Below the pieces are notes generated by a model, which saw only the letters and a program-made list of their open reading frames with translations, was not told the origin of the DNA and did no database searches. From Magnolia sinica (Eukaryota > Streptophyta > Magnoliopsida > Magnoliales > Magnoliaceae), in assembly GCF_029962835.1 (NCBI RefSeq), contig NC_080575.1, forward strand, positions 61,483,493 through 61,547,492: 64,000 nucleotides of DNA, written 5' to 3'. Both the position numbers and the translations under genes were made by a program. How positions within the stretch are numbered: the first letter of the stretch is position 1; each line of letters begins with the position of its first letter. Shown here piece by piece: positions 48,521 through 58,895 of this stretch.

Positions 48521-48654
48521 TGATGGGACTCACAGAACTTGGTGACGTCAACGCACTAGCCAGGTCGGTGGTCTGTGTTACACCAGCCAATCCGCTCGTG
48601 ATTAGCGGGAGCCCGATGGGGGCGCCCCGGTCTCACCTGACATGGTGCATCCCT

Positions 48655-49075
48655 GACTGTGTGGCCCACATTGATGTATTTATTATATATCTACACCGTA
48701 CATCCGTTTTTCTAAATCATTTTATGGCATAAATTCAAAAATGAAGCAATTCAGATCTTACGAAGACTACACAATAGAAAACAGTGGTAATTGACCATTA
48801 AAAACTTTGTGGACCACAAAAGCTTTGGATCAAGCTGATATTTTTTTCCCTTCATCTAGGTGACCTTATCAGTAGTTTGGGTTGAAAATAAAAATTACCG
48901 TGGGCATTAGAGTGGGCCCTAGGATGTTTTTAATGGTGGGCATTCATTTATCATTGTTTCCTATGCTACGCTGTACCTAAGATTTCGATCTTCTTTATTT
49001 TGGGATCATGCAATAAAATTATCTTAAAAAACGGATGGCCAGCTTAGATTTATAATACATACATTAAGTTGGGCC
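48655..49075. mobile_element. Palindromic MITE-like unit
   Basis: GTGTGGCCCACATTGATGTA ... TACACCGTACATCC pairs with GGATGGCCAGCTTAGATTTA ... TACATTAAGTTGGGCCCTAC. The left half recurs truncated at 50240-50413, cut by a copia LTR, and the whole at 52650-53055. Confidence 0.6.
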
Positions 49076-49408
49076 CTACGGTCACCGATGTAGCGTGTTG
49101 GGTGTCCTCTCCATGCAATAGCGGACTTCGAGATTGCATTCATCAAGGTGGGCCCTACCGTCAGGGATGTACCGGTGCGGCCAGGCGCACCTAATCCGCT
49201 CGCTGCAATTGCGGACTCTTGAGACTGGCTAAGCTTCATATGTGCGTAGAGATCTGCTCATTCACACGCAGCCACATGTATTATTATGTTATGGGAATGC
49301 AACATTTAATATTTCCATGTGTACTATAGAATGGGTAAGATATTATTCCTAAAATTTAAGGTCATTTTACTCATCAGGTAAGCCATGTTTTGTATAATGA
49401 ATAAATGG

Positions 49409-49561
49409 GTTTTTTTTTTTTTTTGTTAGCTTGTTAGCACACCCCATTGCCAGTTGACACTTCACTGTTAGCCACCCCCACTAGGGATCGATACCAAGAC
49501 CTCAGTGTTGAAACAAGGTATCTTTCACTCAATCTACCACTTGAGCCATGGATCAGGGTAT
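49409..49561 (-). mobile_element. tRNA-derived SINE with 14-bp target duplication
   Basis: On the minus strand it opens with a pol III A-box-like TGGCTCAAGTGGTAGATTGA and about 35 bases later has a B-box-like GGTATCGATCCC, followed by a tRNA-unrelated body and a 15-base poly-A tail (T run 49410-49424 on the plus strand). TAATGAATAAATGG occurs exactly at 49395-49408 and 49562-49575, a perfect target duplication. All hallmarks of a young plant SINE are present; mobilisation depends on LINE enzymes in trans. Confidence 0.9.
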
Positions 49562-49649
49562 TAATGAATAAATGGTTGGGAGAAAGATATTTTAACTTTC
49601 TACTTGTTTTATCTATTGTTGTTCATAGAGTTGTACACCAACCGGGTTA

Positions 49650-49816
49650 TCGTGATTAATTCTTTCTGCTCAGCTTAGAAAAACTCGGCTCAACTCGGCT
49701 TGAAACTTAGTTCGGGTTTTTTAAAGCTGATTTTTGGGAGCTCAAAAAAAACAAGCTGAGTCCGCGCTGGACCATGCTCAACTCGACTATCTCAGTCCAC
49801 AACTCAATCCTAGCTT
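49650..49816. other. Possible hAT-like MITE remnant
   Basis: AACTCGGCTCAACTCGGCTT and CTCAACTCGACTATCTCAGT give weak inverted similarity around an AT-rich centre, as in GAGCT/CTCGG-rich plant hAT MITEs. No ends or target duplication were fixed. Confidence 0.3.
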
Positions 49817-50170
49817 AAATGGTGGTGACTTCTTGTCTTGTCCCTATATTTAGGCCTAAGCTGGAACCCTTCCAGTACTGGTGAGATTTACCCTTCAATT
49901 CACCCTCATCTAACGGTCGGATGGTGGTTTCCATGGTTGGATTGCCTGATAGGGATGAACAAATTGACCGATTTGATGGTGATGATGTTTCAATGGTTGG
50001 GGCTTTCTTTTCTTGGACTAATTAAGTAATCTGCAGTAGATCCCATGATTTAGATGGTCTGGATTTTCTTGAACTTATATCAAGTGTATGGTGGTGGGTC
50101 ACCTCCATGTAAGAATGGAGCTGCTCATAGTTTTGGATTGTCACTTACACCGATGGTCATCCTGTTTTTC
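49817..50170. repeat. Second copy of the kelch upstream segment
   Basis: Direct copy of 40078-40415, without the adjacent kelch exon. Right of it a truncated MITE unit (50195-50413) runs into a copia LTR. Confidence 0.75.
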
Positions 50171-50413
50171 CAATGCAGTCTGATTTCCAGGAGCCCAATA
50201 GAGGCACGGCCCTGGCCACAACCAACACGGTGCATCCTTGACGGTGTGGCCCACATTGATGTATTTATTATATATCCACATCGTCCATCTAGATCATCCT
50301 ATGGCATAAGTCCAAAATGAAGCAATTCAGATCTTACAGGAACTACACAATAGGAAACAGTGGTGATTGACCATTAAAAACTTTGTGGGCCACAAGAGCT
50401 TTGGATCAAGCTG

Positions 50414-51935
50414 TTGGGGGCCTTGCACAAAACCTTAGGATCTAGCCTCCCAGAACAAACCGGAATTATGAGATAATAAAGTAATGAAATAAATCAAAGT
50501 AACAAACAACACGACACAAGAGATTTTTATGTGGAAAACCCTAAAAGAGGTAAAAACCACGGGACCTTGTCCAGATCAACAATCCACTATGAAGTAGAAC
50601 GTTACAACCTTCTTCACTCACGCATGAGTGGATAAACATTAAAAGAAATAAAGAAAACGGAGAGATCTCATCGATTACGAGGACGTGAAAGCGCTGAGAT
50701 ATAATAGATCACTTCTACCAGTATAACCTCTCTTCCACAAGCTTCCTCTCTCTCTCTTTCTCTCTCTCTCTCTCACACACACATACACCTTTGATAGCCC
50801 TAAACCCTTTGGCAAACCCTTACAAAGCTTTAAGAAACCCTCTTGTATTACCTCTTGCATGCCCTAGAAAACCCTAGGGACCTCCTATTTATAGTTTAGG
50901 AAACTCTCTGTTGCACTCTTGCAAAAACCGCTTCAAAATTCCACATTCCGCACAAAATCGGACTCAAAACTGCGTAACCAGGACTGGTCGAACAGGCTGC
51001 AGGACTGGTCGAGCATTGTTCACTCGACTAGTCGAGCTGGCCCTCGACTGATCGAGCACTGTTCACTGAGCTCACTGGACTTTGAGTCGAGTGACCCTTG
51101 ACTGGTCGAGCACTGTTCACTCGACCGGTCGATCAGCGAGGTGATTCCACTGTTTGTGACATCCGAACCGCACCTCATCTCCTCTGACTTGAGGAGGAAA
51201 ACCCCATCAAATCTCTCCCTTTCCGACTCAAGAGGAATTCACATTCTTCAAGCCAGCCAGGTTTCTACAAACCTCAAACTTGCCCTTGAGTAAAGCCTTG
51301 GTCACCATGTCTGACCCATTATCGTCCGTGTGAACCTTCTCAAGCTGTAACACCTTCTGTTCCAAAGTATCCCTGATCCAGAGATACCGAATCTCTATGT
51401 GCTTCGAATTAGAGTGCTGACTTGGATTCTTGCTCGAGTGTATAACACTTTGACTATTGCAATAAATTATGTGTTGCTCCTGCTTCAGGCTAAGTTCCTG
51501 TAGGAATCTCTTCATCCAAAGCATTTCTTTACATGCCTCTGTGACTGCAATGTACTCGGCCTCTGTCGTCGACAATGCTACGACCTTCTGTAACTTGCTC
51601 TGCCAAGAAACTGCTCCCCCTGCAAACGTGAACATGAACCTCGATGTAAACTTCCTGGAGTCTATGTCGTCTGTCATATCTGCATCTTTGTAGCCCTCTA
51701 ACATAGGTTTACCGTCACCATAGTATAGGCTCAACCTGGATGAGCCTCTTAGATACCGCAGTATCCACTTTACCGCTTTCCAATGTTCTTTGCCAGGATT
51801 GGTAAGATACCGGTTGACAACACTAACCGCATATGCTATGTTTGGGCGTGTACACACCATAACATACATCAAACTTCCTACAGCTAACGGGTAGGGTATC
51901 TTCTACATCTCTTCCACATCTGCCTTCGTCTTGGG
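50414..51935 (-). mobile_element. Copia element 1: 3' half (RNase H end plus 3' LTR)
   Basis: The minus-strand order is pol end (51935-51228), then LTR (about 51160-50414). The LTR ends CCCCCAACA. It has a TATAAATAGG box near 50890 and carries ACTGGTCGAG palindromes and a CT/CA microsatellite, as does copia element 2. Everything upstream of the late reverse transcriptase is missing; the break coincides with a TGTAAG Tekay-type LTR fragment at 51936. Confidence 0.85.
51228..51935 (-). pseudogene. Copia pol C-terminus (reverse transcriptase end and RNase H)
   Basis: The 214-codon frame starting at 51872 begins in the conserved end of copia reverse transcriptase (MVCTRPNIAYAVSVVNRYL, then KAVKWILRYLRG) and continues through RNase H (ALSTTEAEYIAVTEACKEML) to SKHIEIRYLWIRD and a stop at 51228. 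Homology extends 20 codons further upstream (PKTKADVEEM) across an in-frame TAG. The 5' two thirds of pol are absent, so it cannot transpose. Confidence 0.88.
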
Positions 51936-52061
51936 TGTAAGGCCCGTATCATAGACTGTACCGTTCCGTAGGCTTCCGCGGTCCTTCCGGTCGAATTTCG
52001 GCAACCCTTGACCTGTATCTGATGTTTGCGCGTGATCTTAAGCCAAGTCCTGGAGCTCCAA
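51936..52061 (+). mobile_element. Fragment of a Tekay-type LTR start, related to the 3-21 kb array
   Basis: TGTAAGGCCCGTATCATAGA, CCGTTCCGTAGGCTTCCGCGGTCC and GATGTTTGCGCGTGATC match the first ~110 bases of LTR 2 (9500-9610) with about 20% differences by eye. It begins exactly at the TG border, so it is the left end of a truncated insertion. It joins duplicated segment B at about 52062. Confidence 0.75.
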
Positions 52062-53298
52062 GTTCTACTAACAGTTTAAAGGAGAATATACTTACATAGG
52101 CCAACAGTGATGTATTTATCATATCCACACCGTTCATCCATTTTGTGAGATCATTTTAGATCTTTACCCCCAAAAATGAATTATATCCAAAGCTCAAGTC
52201 GACTACACAACAAATAGTAATAGGAAAATTATTCTCACCCTTAAAACATTTGTAAGGTGCACCATAATGTTTATTTTCCATCCAATCTGTTAATAAGCTT
52301 ACACAGACGTGGATGAAGAGGAAAAACAAATAACATATTAATCCAAAATTTTTGTAACCCCAAAAGTGTTTCAATGGTAGACATTCAATTCCCCACTGCT
52401 TTTTACACTGTGGTCCACTTGATTTTTAGATCTGTATTATTTTTAGGTTCAAACCTTAAAATAAGCTCTTCAAGTGGACAGACAGTTTGGATATAACTCA
52501 TACCTCATGATCGGACTCACAGAACTTGGTGACGTCAACGCACCAGCCAGGTCGGTGGTCTGTGTTACACTAGGCAATCCGCTTGTCATTAGCAGGAGCC
52601 CGATAGGGGCGGCCCCGGTCTCACCTAACACGGTGCATCCCTGACTGTGTGGCCCACGTTGATGTATTTATTATACATCCACACCGACATCTGTTTTTCT
52701 AAATCATTTTATGGCATAAGTTCAAAAATGAAGCAATTCAGATATTATGAAGACTACACGGTAGAAAACAGTGGTAATTGACCATTAAAAACTTTGTGGA
52801 CCACAAAAGCTTCGGATGAAGCTGATATTTTTTTCCCTTCATCTAGGTGACCTTATCAGTAGTTTGGGTGGAAAATAAAAATTACCATGGGCATTAGAGT
52901 GGGCCGTAGGAAGTTTTTAATGGTGGACATTCAATTAGCATTGTTTCCTACACTACGCTATACCTAAGATTTGGATTTCTTCATTTTGGGATCATACGGT
53001 AAAATTATCTTAAAAATGGATGGCTAGCTTAGATTTAAAATACATACATTAAGGTGGGCCCTACGGTCACCGATGTAGCGTGTTGGGTGTCCTCTCCATG
53101 CAATAGCGGACTTCGAGATTACATTCATCAAGTCGGCCCTACCGTCAGGGATGTACCGATGCGGCCTGGTGCATCTAATCCGCTCACTCCAATTGCGGAC
53201 TCTGAGATTAGATAAGCTTCATATGTGCGTAGAGATCTGCTCATTCACACATAGCCACATGTATTAATATGGCATGAGAATGCAACATTTAATATTTC
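52062..53298. repeat. 1.2-kb segment, direct copy B
   Basis: Pairs with 48074-49330. It contains MITE-like units at about 52090-52500 and 52650-53055. Its right end is cut at TTTAATATTTCCAT by the copia 2 LTR. Confidence 0.8.
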
Positions 53299-53653
53299 CA
53301 TTGATGGCGCTCACTCGATCAGTCAAGTGGGCTGCTCAACTGGTTGAGGAGGCTACTCGACCGGTCGAGTGGTGCTCGACTCAAAGTCTAATGAGCAAAT
53401 TGGTTTGGGACTCCGCGGTGCTCGACCAGTCGAGGGAGGTGCTCGACCAATCAAGGACCCTTCTTGACCAGTCGAGGTTACGCAGATTCATATCCGGATT
53501 TTGTGCGGACTGTGTAAATTTGAGGCGGTTTCGCAAGAGGTGTGAAAGGGGGTTACCTAAACTATAAATAAGGGTTCGTAGGGCTTTTTTAGGGAATGCA
53601 AGAGAGTTTCCTAAATCCTTGCAAGGGTTTGCTAAAGGGTTTAGGGCTATCAA

Positions 53654-53725
<72 letters not shown>

Positions 53726-54096
53726 GCTTGTGGAAGGGAGGTTCTACTCATAGAAGTGATCTACTATGCACTCAACATCTCAGCGCTTCTATGTCCTCGT
53801 AATCGGTGAGATCTCTCCATTTTTTCTTTATTCTTTTATTGTTTATCCACTCCTACATGAGTGAAGGAGGTTTAATCCAAGAGGTGTGTGCTTGTGATCA
53901 GTTGTAACATTCTACTTCATAGTAAATTGTTGATCTGGACGAGGTCCCGTGATTTTTTACTTCTTTGAAGGTTTTCCACGTAAAAATCTCTTGTGTCGTG
54001 TAGTTTATGCTTTGATTTATTTCATTGCTTTATTATCTCATAATTCTAGTGTTTTGGGAGGCTAAATCATAAGGTTTTGTGCAACGGCCCCCAACA
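53299..54096 (+). mobile_element. Copia element 2: 5' LTR
   Basis: It ends GGCCCCCAACA at 54096, directly before a primer site. It carries repeated CTCGACCAGTCGAG palindromes (about 53310-53480), a TATAAATAAG box near 53563 and a (TG)n(AG)n microsatellite at 53661-53722. It is homologous to the minus-strand LTR at 50414-51160 but clearly diverged, so the two are different insertions. The extreme 5' end may be missing ~30 bases. Confidence 0.8.
53563..53571 (+). promoter_or_regulatory. TATA box of copia LTR 2
   Basis: TATAAATAA is preserved at the same relative place in the related LTR at 50414-51160 (TATAAATAG on the minus strand), which supports a promoter element. Confidence 0.55.
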
Positions 54097-54099
54097 AAG

Positions 54100-54111
54100 T
54101 GGTATCAAAGC
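54100..54111 (+). other. Primer-binding site of copia element 2
   Basis: TGGTATCAAAGC, a one-base variant of the initiator tRNA-Met site, lies 3 bases after the LTR end. Confidence 0.8.
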
Positions 54112-54167
54112 GTCCAGGTTGGTTGAACGAAGTGGGATCAATTATGAATTATGGAAGGTGGCTCATC

Positions 54168-55848
54168 AAGGATGATCAGCCTCAATGGTTCTAATTGGAC
54201 CATATGGAAGGATGAAGGACTTGCTCTATTACAAGGATTTGTATTCTCCAATTCAAGGCATATCAGCAAAGTCAAAGGATATGTCAGATGATGATTGGAA
54301 GAAGTTGGATCGGAAGGCGGTATGGTTTATTAGACAATGGTTGGACGATTCTGTATTCCACCATATGTCTATGGAGACCTCAGCCACTAGCCTTTGGCTG
54401 AAATTGTAAGGGTTGTATGAGAGGAAGACAGCCGACAATAAGATTTTTCTGATAAAATGACTTGTGAATCTCAAGTTCAAAGATGGTGGTTCTATGGCTG
54501 AGCACATGAATGAAGTCAGCAATATATTGAACTAGCTCTCCATTATGAAGATAGTTCTGGATGATGAATTACAGGCTTTGCTATTGCTTAACTCATTGCC
54601 TGATAGTTGGGAGACATTGGTGGTGTTTCTAAGTAACTCAGCGCCAGACGGAAAGGTGTCCATGGAATAGGTAACTAGTTGTCTCTTCAATGAGGAGACA
54701 AGGAGGAAGTCTCAGGGGTTTACTCAACAAGAGGCCCTTGTGACATAAGAATAGGGAAGAGGAAAGAACAGAAAGGGCAGGAAGGCCCGAGATAAATCAA
54801 CAGGCAAGTCAAGTACCAGAAAAGATGTTGAATGCTAGAATTGTAGCAAGAAAGGCCACTACAAGCATGAATGTCGTAATAAGAAGAACGACAAGAAAGG
54901 AAAAGGAAGATGAATCAGACTCAACTGCGGTCGCTTCAGATAGCGACATTATAGTTATTCTTTCAGTAGATCATGATGTTTATTTTACGGATACGAATCA
55001 GGACACCGATTGGGTGATAGACTTGAGAGCCTCGTTTCATGCGACTTTACGCAGGGACTTCTTCACAAGCTACAAGTTAGGTGATTTTAGGACCGTGAAG
55101 ATGAGAAATTCTGGCATATCGAAGATCGTAAGGGTCGGTGATATTTGTGTGAAGACCGATGTAGGTTGCACATTGGTTCCCAGGGATGTGAGGCATATCC
55201 CAGACCTTCGCTTCAACTTGATGTCGACGGGAGGGTTGGATAATGATTGTTATAAAAGCCGATTTGTTGGTAGGCGCTGGAAGCTTTTAAGGGTTCGTTG
55301 ATCGCAGCCAGAGGGAAGAAGTATTGCACCTTGTACAAGACAAGTGTTAGTGTATACAAGGGTGGGTTGAACGCAGTGGAAGATTCAGCTATTGACATGT
55401 GGGACAGGCGTCTAGGCCACATGAGTGAAAAAAGGCTTCAACTGCTAGCAAAGAAGCGGCTCCTTCCAGACGTGACAGGTATACCTCTCAAAACTTGTAT
55501 TGATTGTTTATCAGGGAAACAACATCGAGTTTTATTTGTTAAATCTGCTTCTCATGTTAATAAAGTACATGCATTAGATTTGGTTTATTCTAATGTTTAT
55601 AGTCCTATGAGGAAGTATTTTTTCACTTTTATATATGATGCATCTAGGAGGGTTTGGGTTTATGCTTTGAAATCCAAGGACGAGGTCTTTGGTGTGTTTA
55701 AATTATTTCATATTATGGTCAAGAGAGAGACAAGTAGATCATTAAAGTGCATTTGCACTGACAATGGTGGTGAATACATCGGTGACTTTCATGAGTATTT
55801 TAAGTCCTTAGGTATATGGTATGAACAGACGGTTTCCAAAACCCACGT
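54168..55848 (+). pseudogene. Copia gag-protease-integrase relic (element 2)
   Basis: In order: gag with a frameshift near 54200 (LYYKDLYSPIQG, DDDWKKLDRKAVWFIRQWLD); a CCHC zinc knuckle at 54832-54875 whose second residue is a stop codon; a protease with the catalytic Asp motif altered (WVIDLRASFHAT instead of DSGAS); the pre-integrase MWDRRLGHMSEKRLQLLAKK and CIDCLSGKQ; and the integrase core with FIYDASRRVWVY and CTDNGGEYIGDF. The match stops near 55848, before the integrase C-terminal part and reverse transcriptase. Several stops and frameshifts make it dead. Confidence 0.88.
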
Positions 55849-57251
55849 ATATGGCCACCAGTAGCGAAAGTACATCTAATATATGCGTAGTGACCCGCTC
55901 ATCAAAGTGGGTCGATTGTTGATGGTCTGGGAGCTAACAAAACGATATCACGATAAAGGGCACGTGCTACAACATCTAAAATTAACCACCTGTCATCACC
56001 CATATGCTATGAATGCATGATTAATCCAACTGTTATTATTCCAATTGCAAATAGTCAATTTAGGAAAGCTCAAGGTTCGTTACCTAACATAGGCTGACAG
56101 TTCAGGCACAGTGTCCCATACTATCATCCCCGGCTCATAAGACTCCAAATTAGGATGTTTAATGGTAACCTCATCAACTAGTGGCCAATCATAGTTCAAC
56201 AAGTGGAACTTACCATCGCAAGGTTCTTTAAAAATAATTCATCAAGCCACTTAGGGCAAATATCCAATCGAAGTCGCATGAGGAAAATATCAAATCGAAG
56301 CCACATAAGGCAAATATCAAACAAAGCCACAAAGGGTACAACGATCCATGGTAGTAAGTCCACAACAAAATTTCGTTTAATCCATTAGGCAAAATGACCA
56401 TTAGGTCAAGGATCCATTATAATCACAACCAATCAATAATTACATCTTAAGTTTGGATATACATATATAAGTGGAGTTTTCTACTAATAGATGTAGCAAT
56501 TCAAGTTCCACGAACAATTCACAAGTATAAGAAGATATTCAAATGCAACATGTAAGTGTTTATACAAGATATATGTTGAGCGTATAATTTAAATATCAAT
56601 TTCAATATCTAGCACAAGTAATCATGAAATAGAAATATCAATTATCAATTGAAATTAAAATAGAAACTATCACTTAAGCTAATATGAAAGTGGAAAGCTC
56701 AATGGGAAAAGTCATCACCTCACAAGTCGAATCCCCTATAGACCGTGGCTCGAATTCAAGACTATGACAAGTGTTCATGTGGAAATTGGTGATTTATTTA
56801 TATATGGAACAATATATCACTTATGATGGTTCTTTGTGAAAGCATTTGTTTCACTTTTGTTGCTGATTTGCATGTTGCCTCTCTTTGGAATTACTTTTCC
56901 ATGTTTTTCTGTCAAGGGGGCATCCTTCATTTTTTGTTTGATTTTGTGGTCTTCTTCATCATCTAAGTTAAATATTGGAACATGCATGCATCGTGTAATC
57001 CTTTTAGGGCTACAACATATTTGGGTTTGGAGTTAAAAGTTTTAGAAACTGTATGTTCCCAGTCAGTAAACGACCATATTCCCAACTAGTAAACAATAAG
57101 CTTCGAGAACTTATTTAAATGTATTGGCAGCCGTGTGATTCTTGGGTACCTTTTGCTAGTTCTTTCTATTCTAATATTCTCATAATTTGCATGAGAAGCA
57201 GATTTTCTAAGCTTTGCTTATTTATGTTGCTTCTTTTTAAGCATTTGATAG
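55849..57251. other. Unassigned DNA with a small 31-bp tandem repeat
   Basis: Three units of about 31 bases (GAAGCCACATAAGGCAAATATCAAxC pattern) lie at 56244-56340. 56830-57250 is T-rich and intron-like. No complete gene or element is seen. Confidence 0.4.
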
Positions 57252-57459
57252 GTTCAAGAGAAGGAGAAGAAAGTGTCTGAGATGAACGTGGACCCATCAC
57301 GAGTCTTAGGAAATGGTAGCATTGCAAGCTCAAGTATATCAACTATCTCTAACACATACGCATCTCCCAAATGGTGGATGTTCAGGACGGCTTGACAGTT
57401 ATCTGAGCAACGACTTCATATTCCCGCGAGGGGGAATTTCATTGTTACATTTACCTGTG
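57252..57459 (+). pseudogene. Exon-like relic of an unidentified gene
   Basis: Preceded by a pyrimidine-rich tract and TTGATAG (acceptor-like) and followed by GTAATTACC (donor-like). One frame reads VQEKEKKVSEMNVDPSRVLG then NGSIASSSISTISNTYAS, and stops (TGA) after PKWWMFRTA; a shifted frame stays open beyond it. This suggests a single decayed exon or a captured fragment. I do not recognise the family. It could be chance. Confidence 0.3.
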
Positions 57460-58714
57460 GTAATTACCTGGACTACTGATTTTATATATGCAGAACTGTG
57501 CTATTTTAACATAAACTGGAAGGGTTATCTACACCCTATTTTTAATACGATTGTCCTATCTGTTCTGGTAAAGTGCATGTGATTCATTATGGGTGTGAAT
57601 GGATCATAACAGTGGGTTTAGTATGACTTCCCAATATATTGTCTGCATCGACTCACTCTTCCAGTTGTGGGACATTCTAAATCATGTAGCAGAAATTGCA
57701 TGATTTGTCTACGTTTATTGTCATCATTTCTTGCATTGGTGGATTCTCTCTAACGTTGGGATTTGATGCATTTTTTGTGCAACAATAGTACATTACTATA
57801 ACTTCTATAATTGCATTTGATCAGTTGTACTAACACTGCAACATGCATGGTTTTATATATTTCGATATCCAGCCATGAGACAAACCTTTGTTGCTAGATG
57901 TGGAAGAATGTATGCACATGCTCATGACTATCACATCAATTCTATTTCCAACAACAGGTGCATTCAAACCCTAAATTGATTGTGCTTATTAAACTTTCCA
58001 AGTTTATTGCATGTTTTTTCAATATGTTCATTCTTACTTTTCCTTTTCTTTTTTTTTTTGAAAAAAAAAAAATTCCTAAAAAAAAAAATCATTCCTTGGA
58101 GACATTTCCTTCTCTCCTAATTTTAGCTTGAGATTGAATTTCCTTTGTTTCCCAATTAGTCCTTTTGTTTGAGTTGGCAGTTGTTTGCCTGACAACAAAT
58201 AATGCAGCATAGCCTGTGAACTCAAAGAGGCTAAAATTAATGTGTTATCATTTTCATCAATCTTTTCCTGTCTTCAACCAAAATAATGTTCCATTTTTCA
58301 ATGTGCCATATGGTTAATAGCCTAAGTTTTATTGGCCTGCTAAACGCTAGATGATTTGGGACCATCATTGCTAACATTTTTCTATCATTGAAGGCATTTC
58401 TACAAATTTCATCAGACAAATCTTTGGTGGCTTATCCTGATACTTTTCTATGGATGAAGGACACCAGGGGGATGAAAGAGATTGCTGCTATCATTCACTC
58501 ATGTTTGCAGGGAACTTAAATGACGTAGCTGTTTGGATAAAAAGGGTTAATAGTCTTCAATGCCTATTGATTGGGCACTGCCTCTTGAGCAGGTTCCTTT
58601 GGTGATGTCTAATAAATTCTCACATATACCATAGGGAAACCTCGGATAACTAAATGATTGTAATTGGAGATTGATTGAGGCTCTATAAATTTTTATTTTT
58701 ATTTTTAATGAGAA
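57460..58714. other. Unassigned AT-rich DNA
   Basis: It contains T- and A-runs at 58045-58090. A 60-codon minus-strand frame (58237-58419) has no recognisable domain. Nothing else is supported. Confidence 0.35.
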
Positions 58715-58895
58715 ACGCCGACGGCTTTTAAATGTTGGTGTTAATCAGATGGGGCGTTGGGAAAGGGGGTGTCGGCGTTGCTCGGCGATAGTTTAAAGCC
58801 ATCGGAATTACCGACGGCCCTTCCGACGGCTAAAAGCCGTCGGAGAAGGATTACTGAGGTTTTTAGCCATCAGTGTTGTCCTATTTTGGTAGTGT
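58715..58895. mobile_element. CACTA transposon end
   Basis: It ends TTTTGGTAGTG at 58895, the reverse complement of CACTACCAAAA. It is preceded by subterminal CCGACGGC / GCCGTCGG repeats (GCCATCGGAATTACCGACGG, GGCTAAAAGCCGTCGG). This is the standard CACTA terminus. The opposite CACTA end was not found, so it is a fragment or its partner lies in unrecognised sequence. Confidence 0.75.

Larger units (their letters stand above)
40430..48608. mobile_element. Large long-TIR (foldback) element carrying a ULP1-like gene
   Basis: The left arm from about 40430 to 42785 is matched in reverse by about 48608 back to 43900, once the solo LTR at 45369-47459 is removed. Paired landmarks: GATTGGCTCGTGTG / GATTGGCTGGTGT outer ends; CCTTACCAGAATAAGCCCCA (about 41060) with its mirror at about 47970; TATGGCTACG...TATAACCGTAGCCATAG (41536) with 45355; AACCAACCTGGTTATTTT (41950) with 44910; and the 42-bp arrays. 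The 1.1-kb centre holds a ULP1-protease relic on the minus strand. No transposase is seen. ULP1 capture is known in MULEs (the Kaonashi group) and in some CACTA elements, so a non-autonomous MULE is the best guess. The outer 1.1 kb of each arm contains GGCCCACC-family MITEs, so it may be composite. Confidence 0.65.
48074..49330. repeat. 1.2-kb segment, direct copy A
   Basis: From AGTTCTACTAAC to GCAACATTTAATATTTCCAT it matches 52062-53298 in the same orientation with roughly one difference every ten bases (estimate by eye). It contains two palindromic GGCCCAC/CCGTCC MITE-like units (about 48115-48520 and 48655-49075) with ends around CCAATCCGCTCG. Its first ~530 bases are also the outer right arm of the long inverted repeat. 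Confidence 0.8.

Noticed and set aside
50414..55848. A single copia element inverted internally
   Set aside because: The two LTRs differ too much, and a Tekay LTR scrap and a 1.2-kb duplicated segment lie between the halves.
58237..58419. 60-codon minus-strand frame (MSDEICRNAFNDRK...)
   Set aside because: No family hallmark, no homologous neighbours and AT-rich context; treated as chance.
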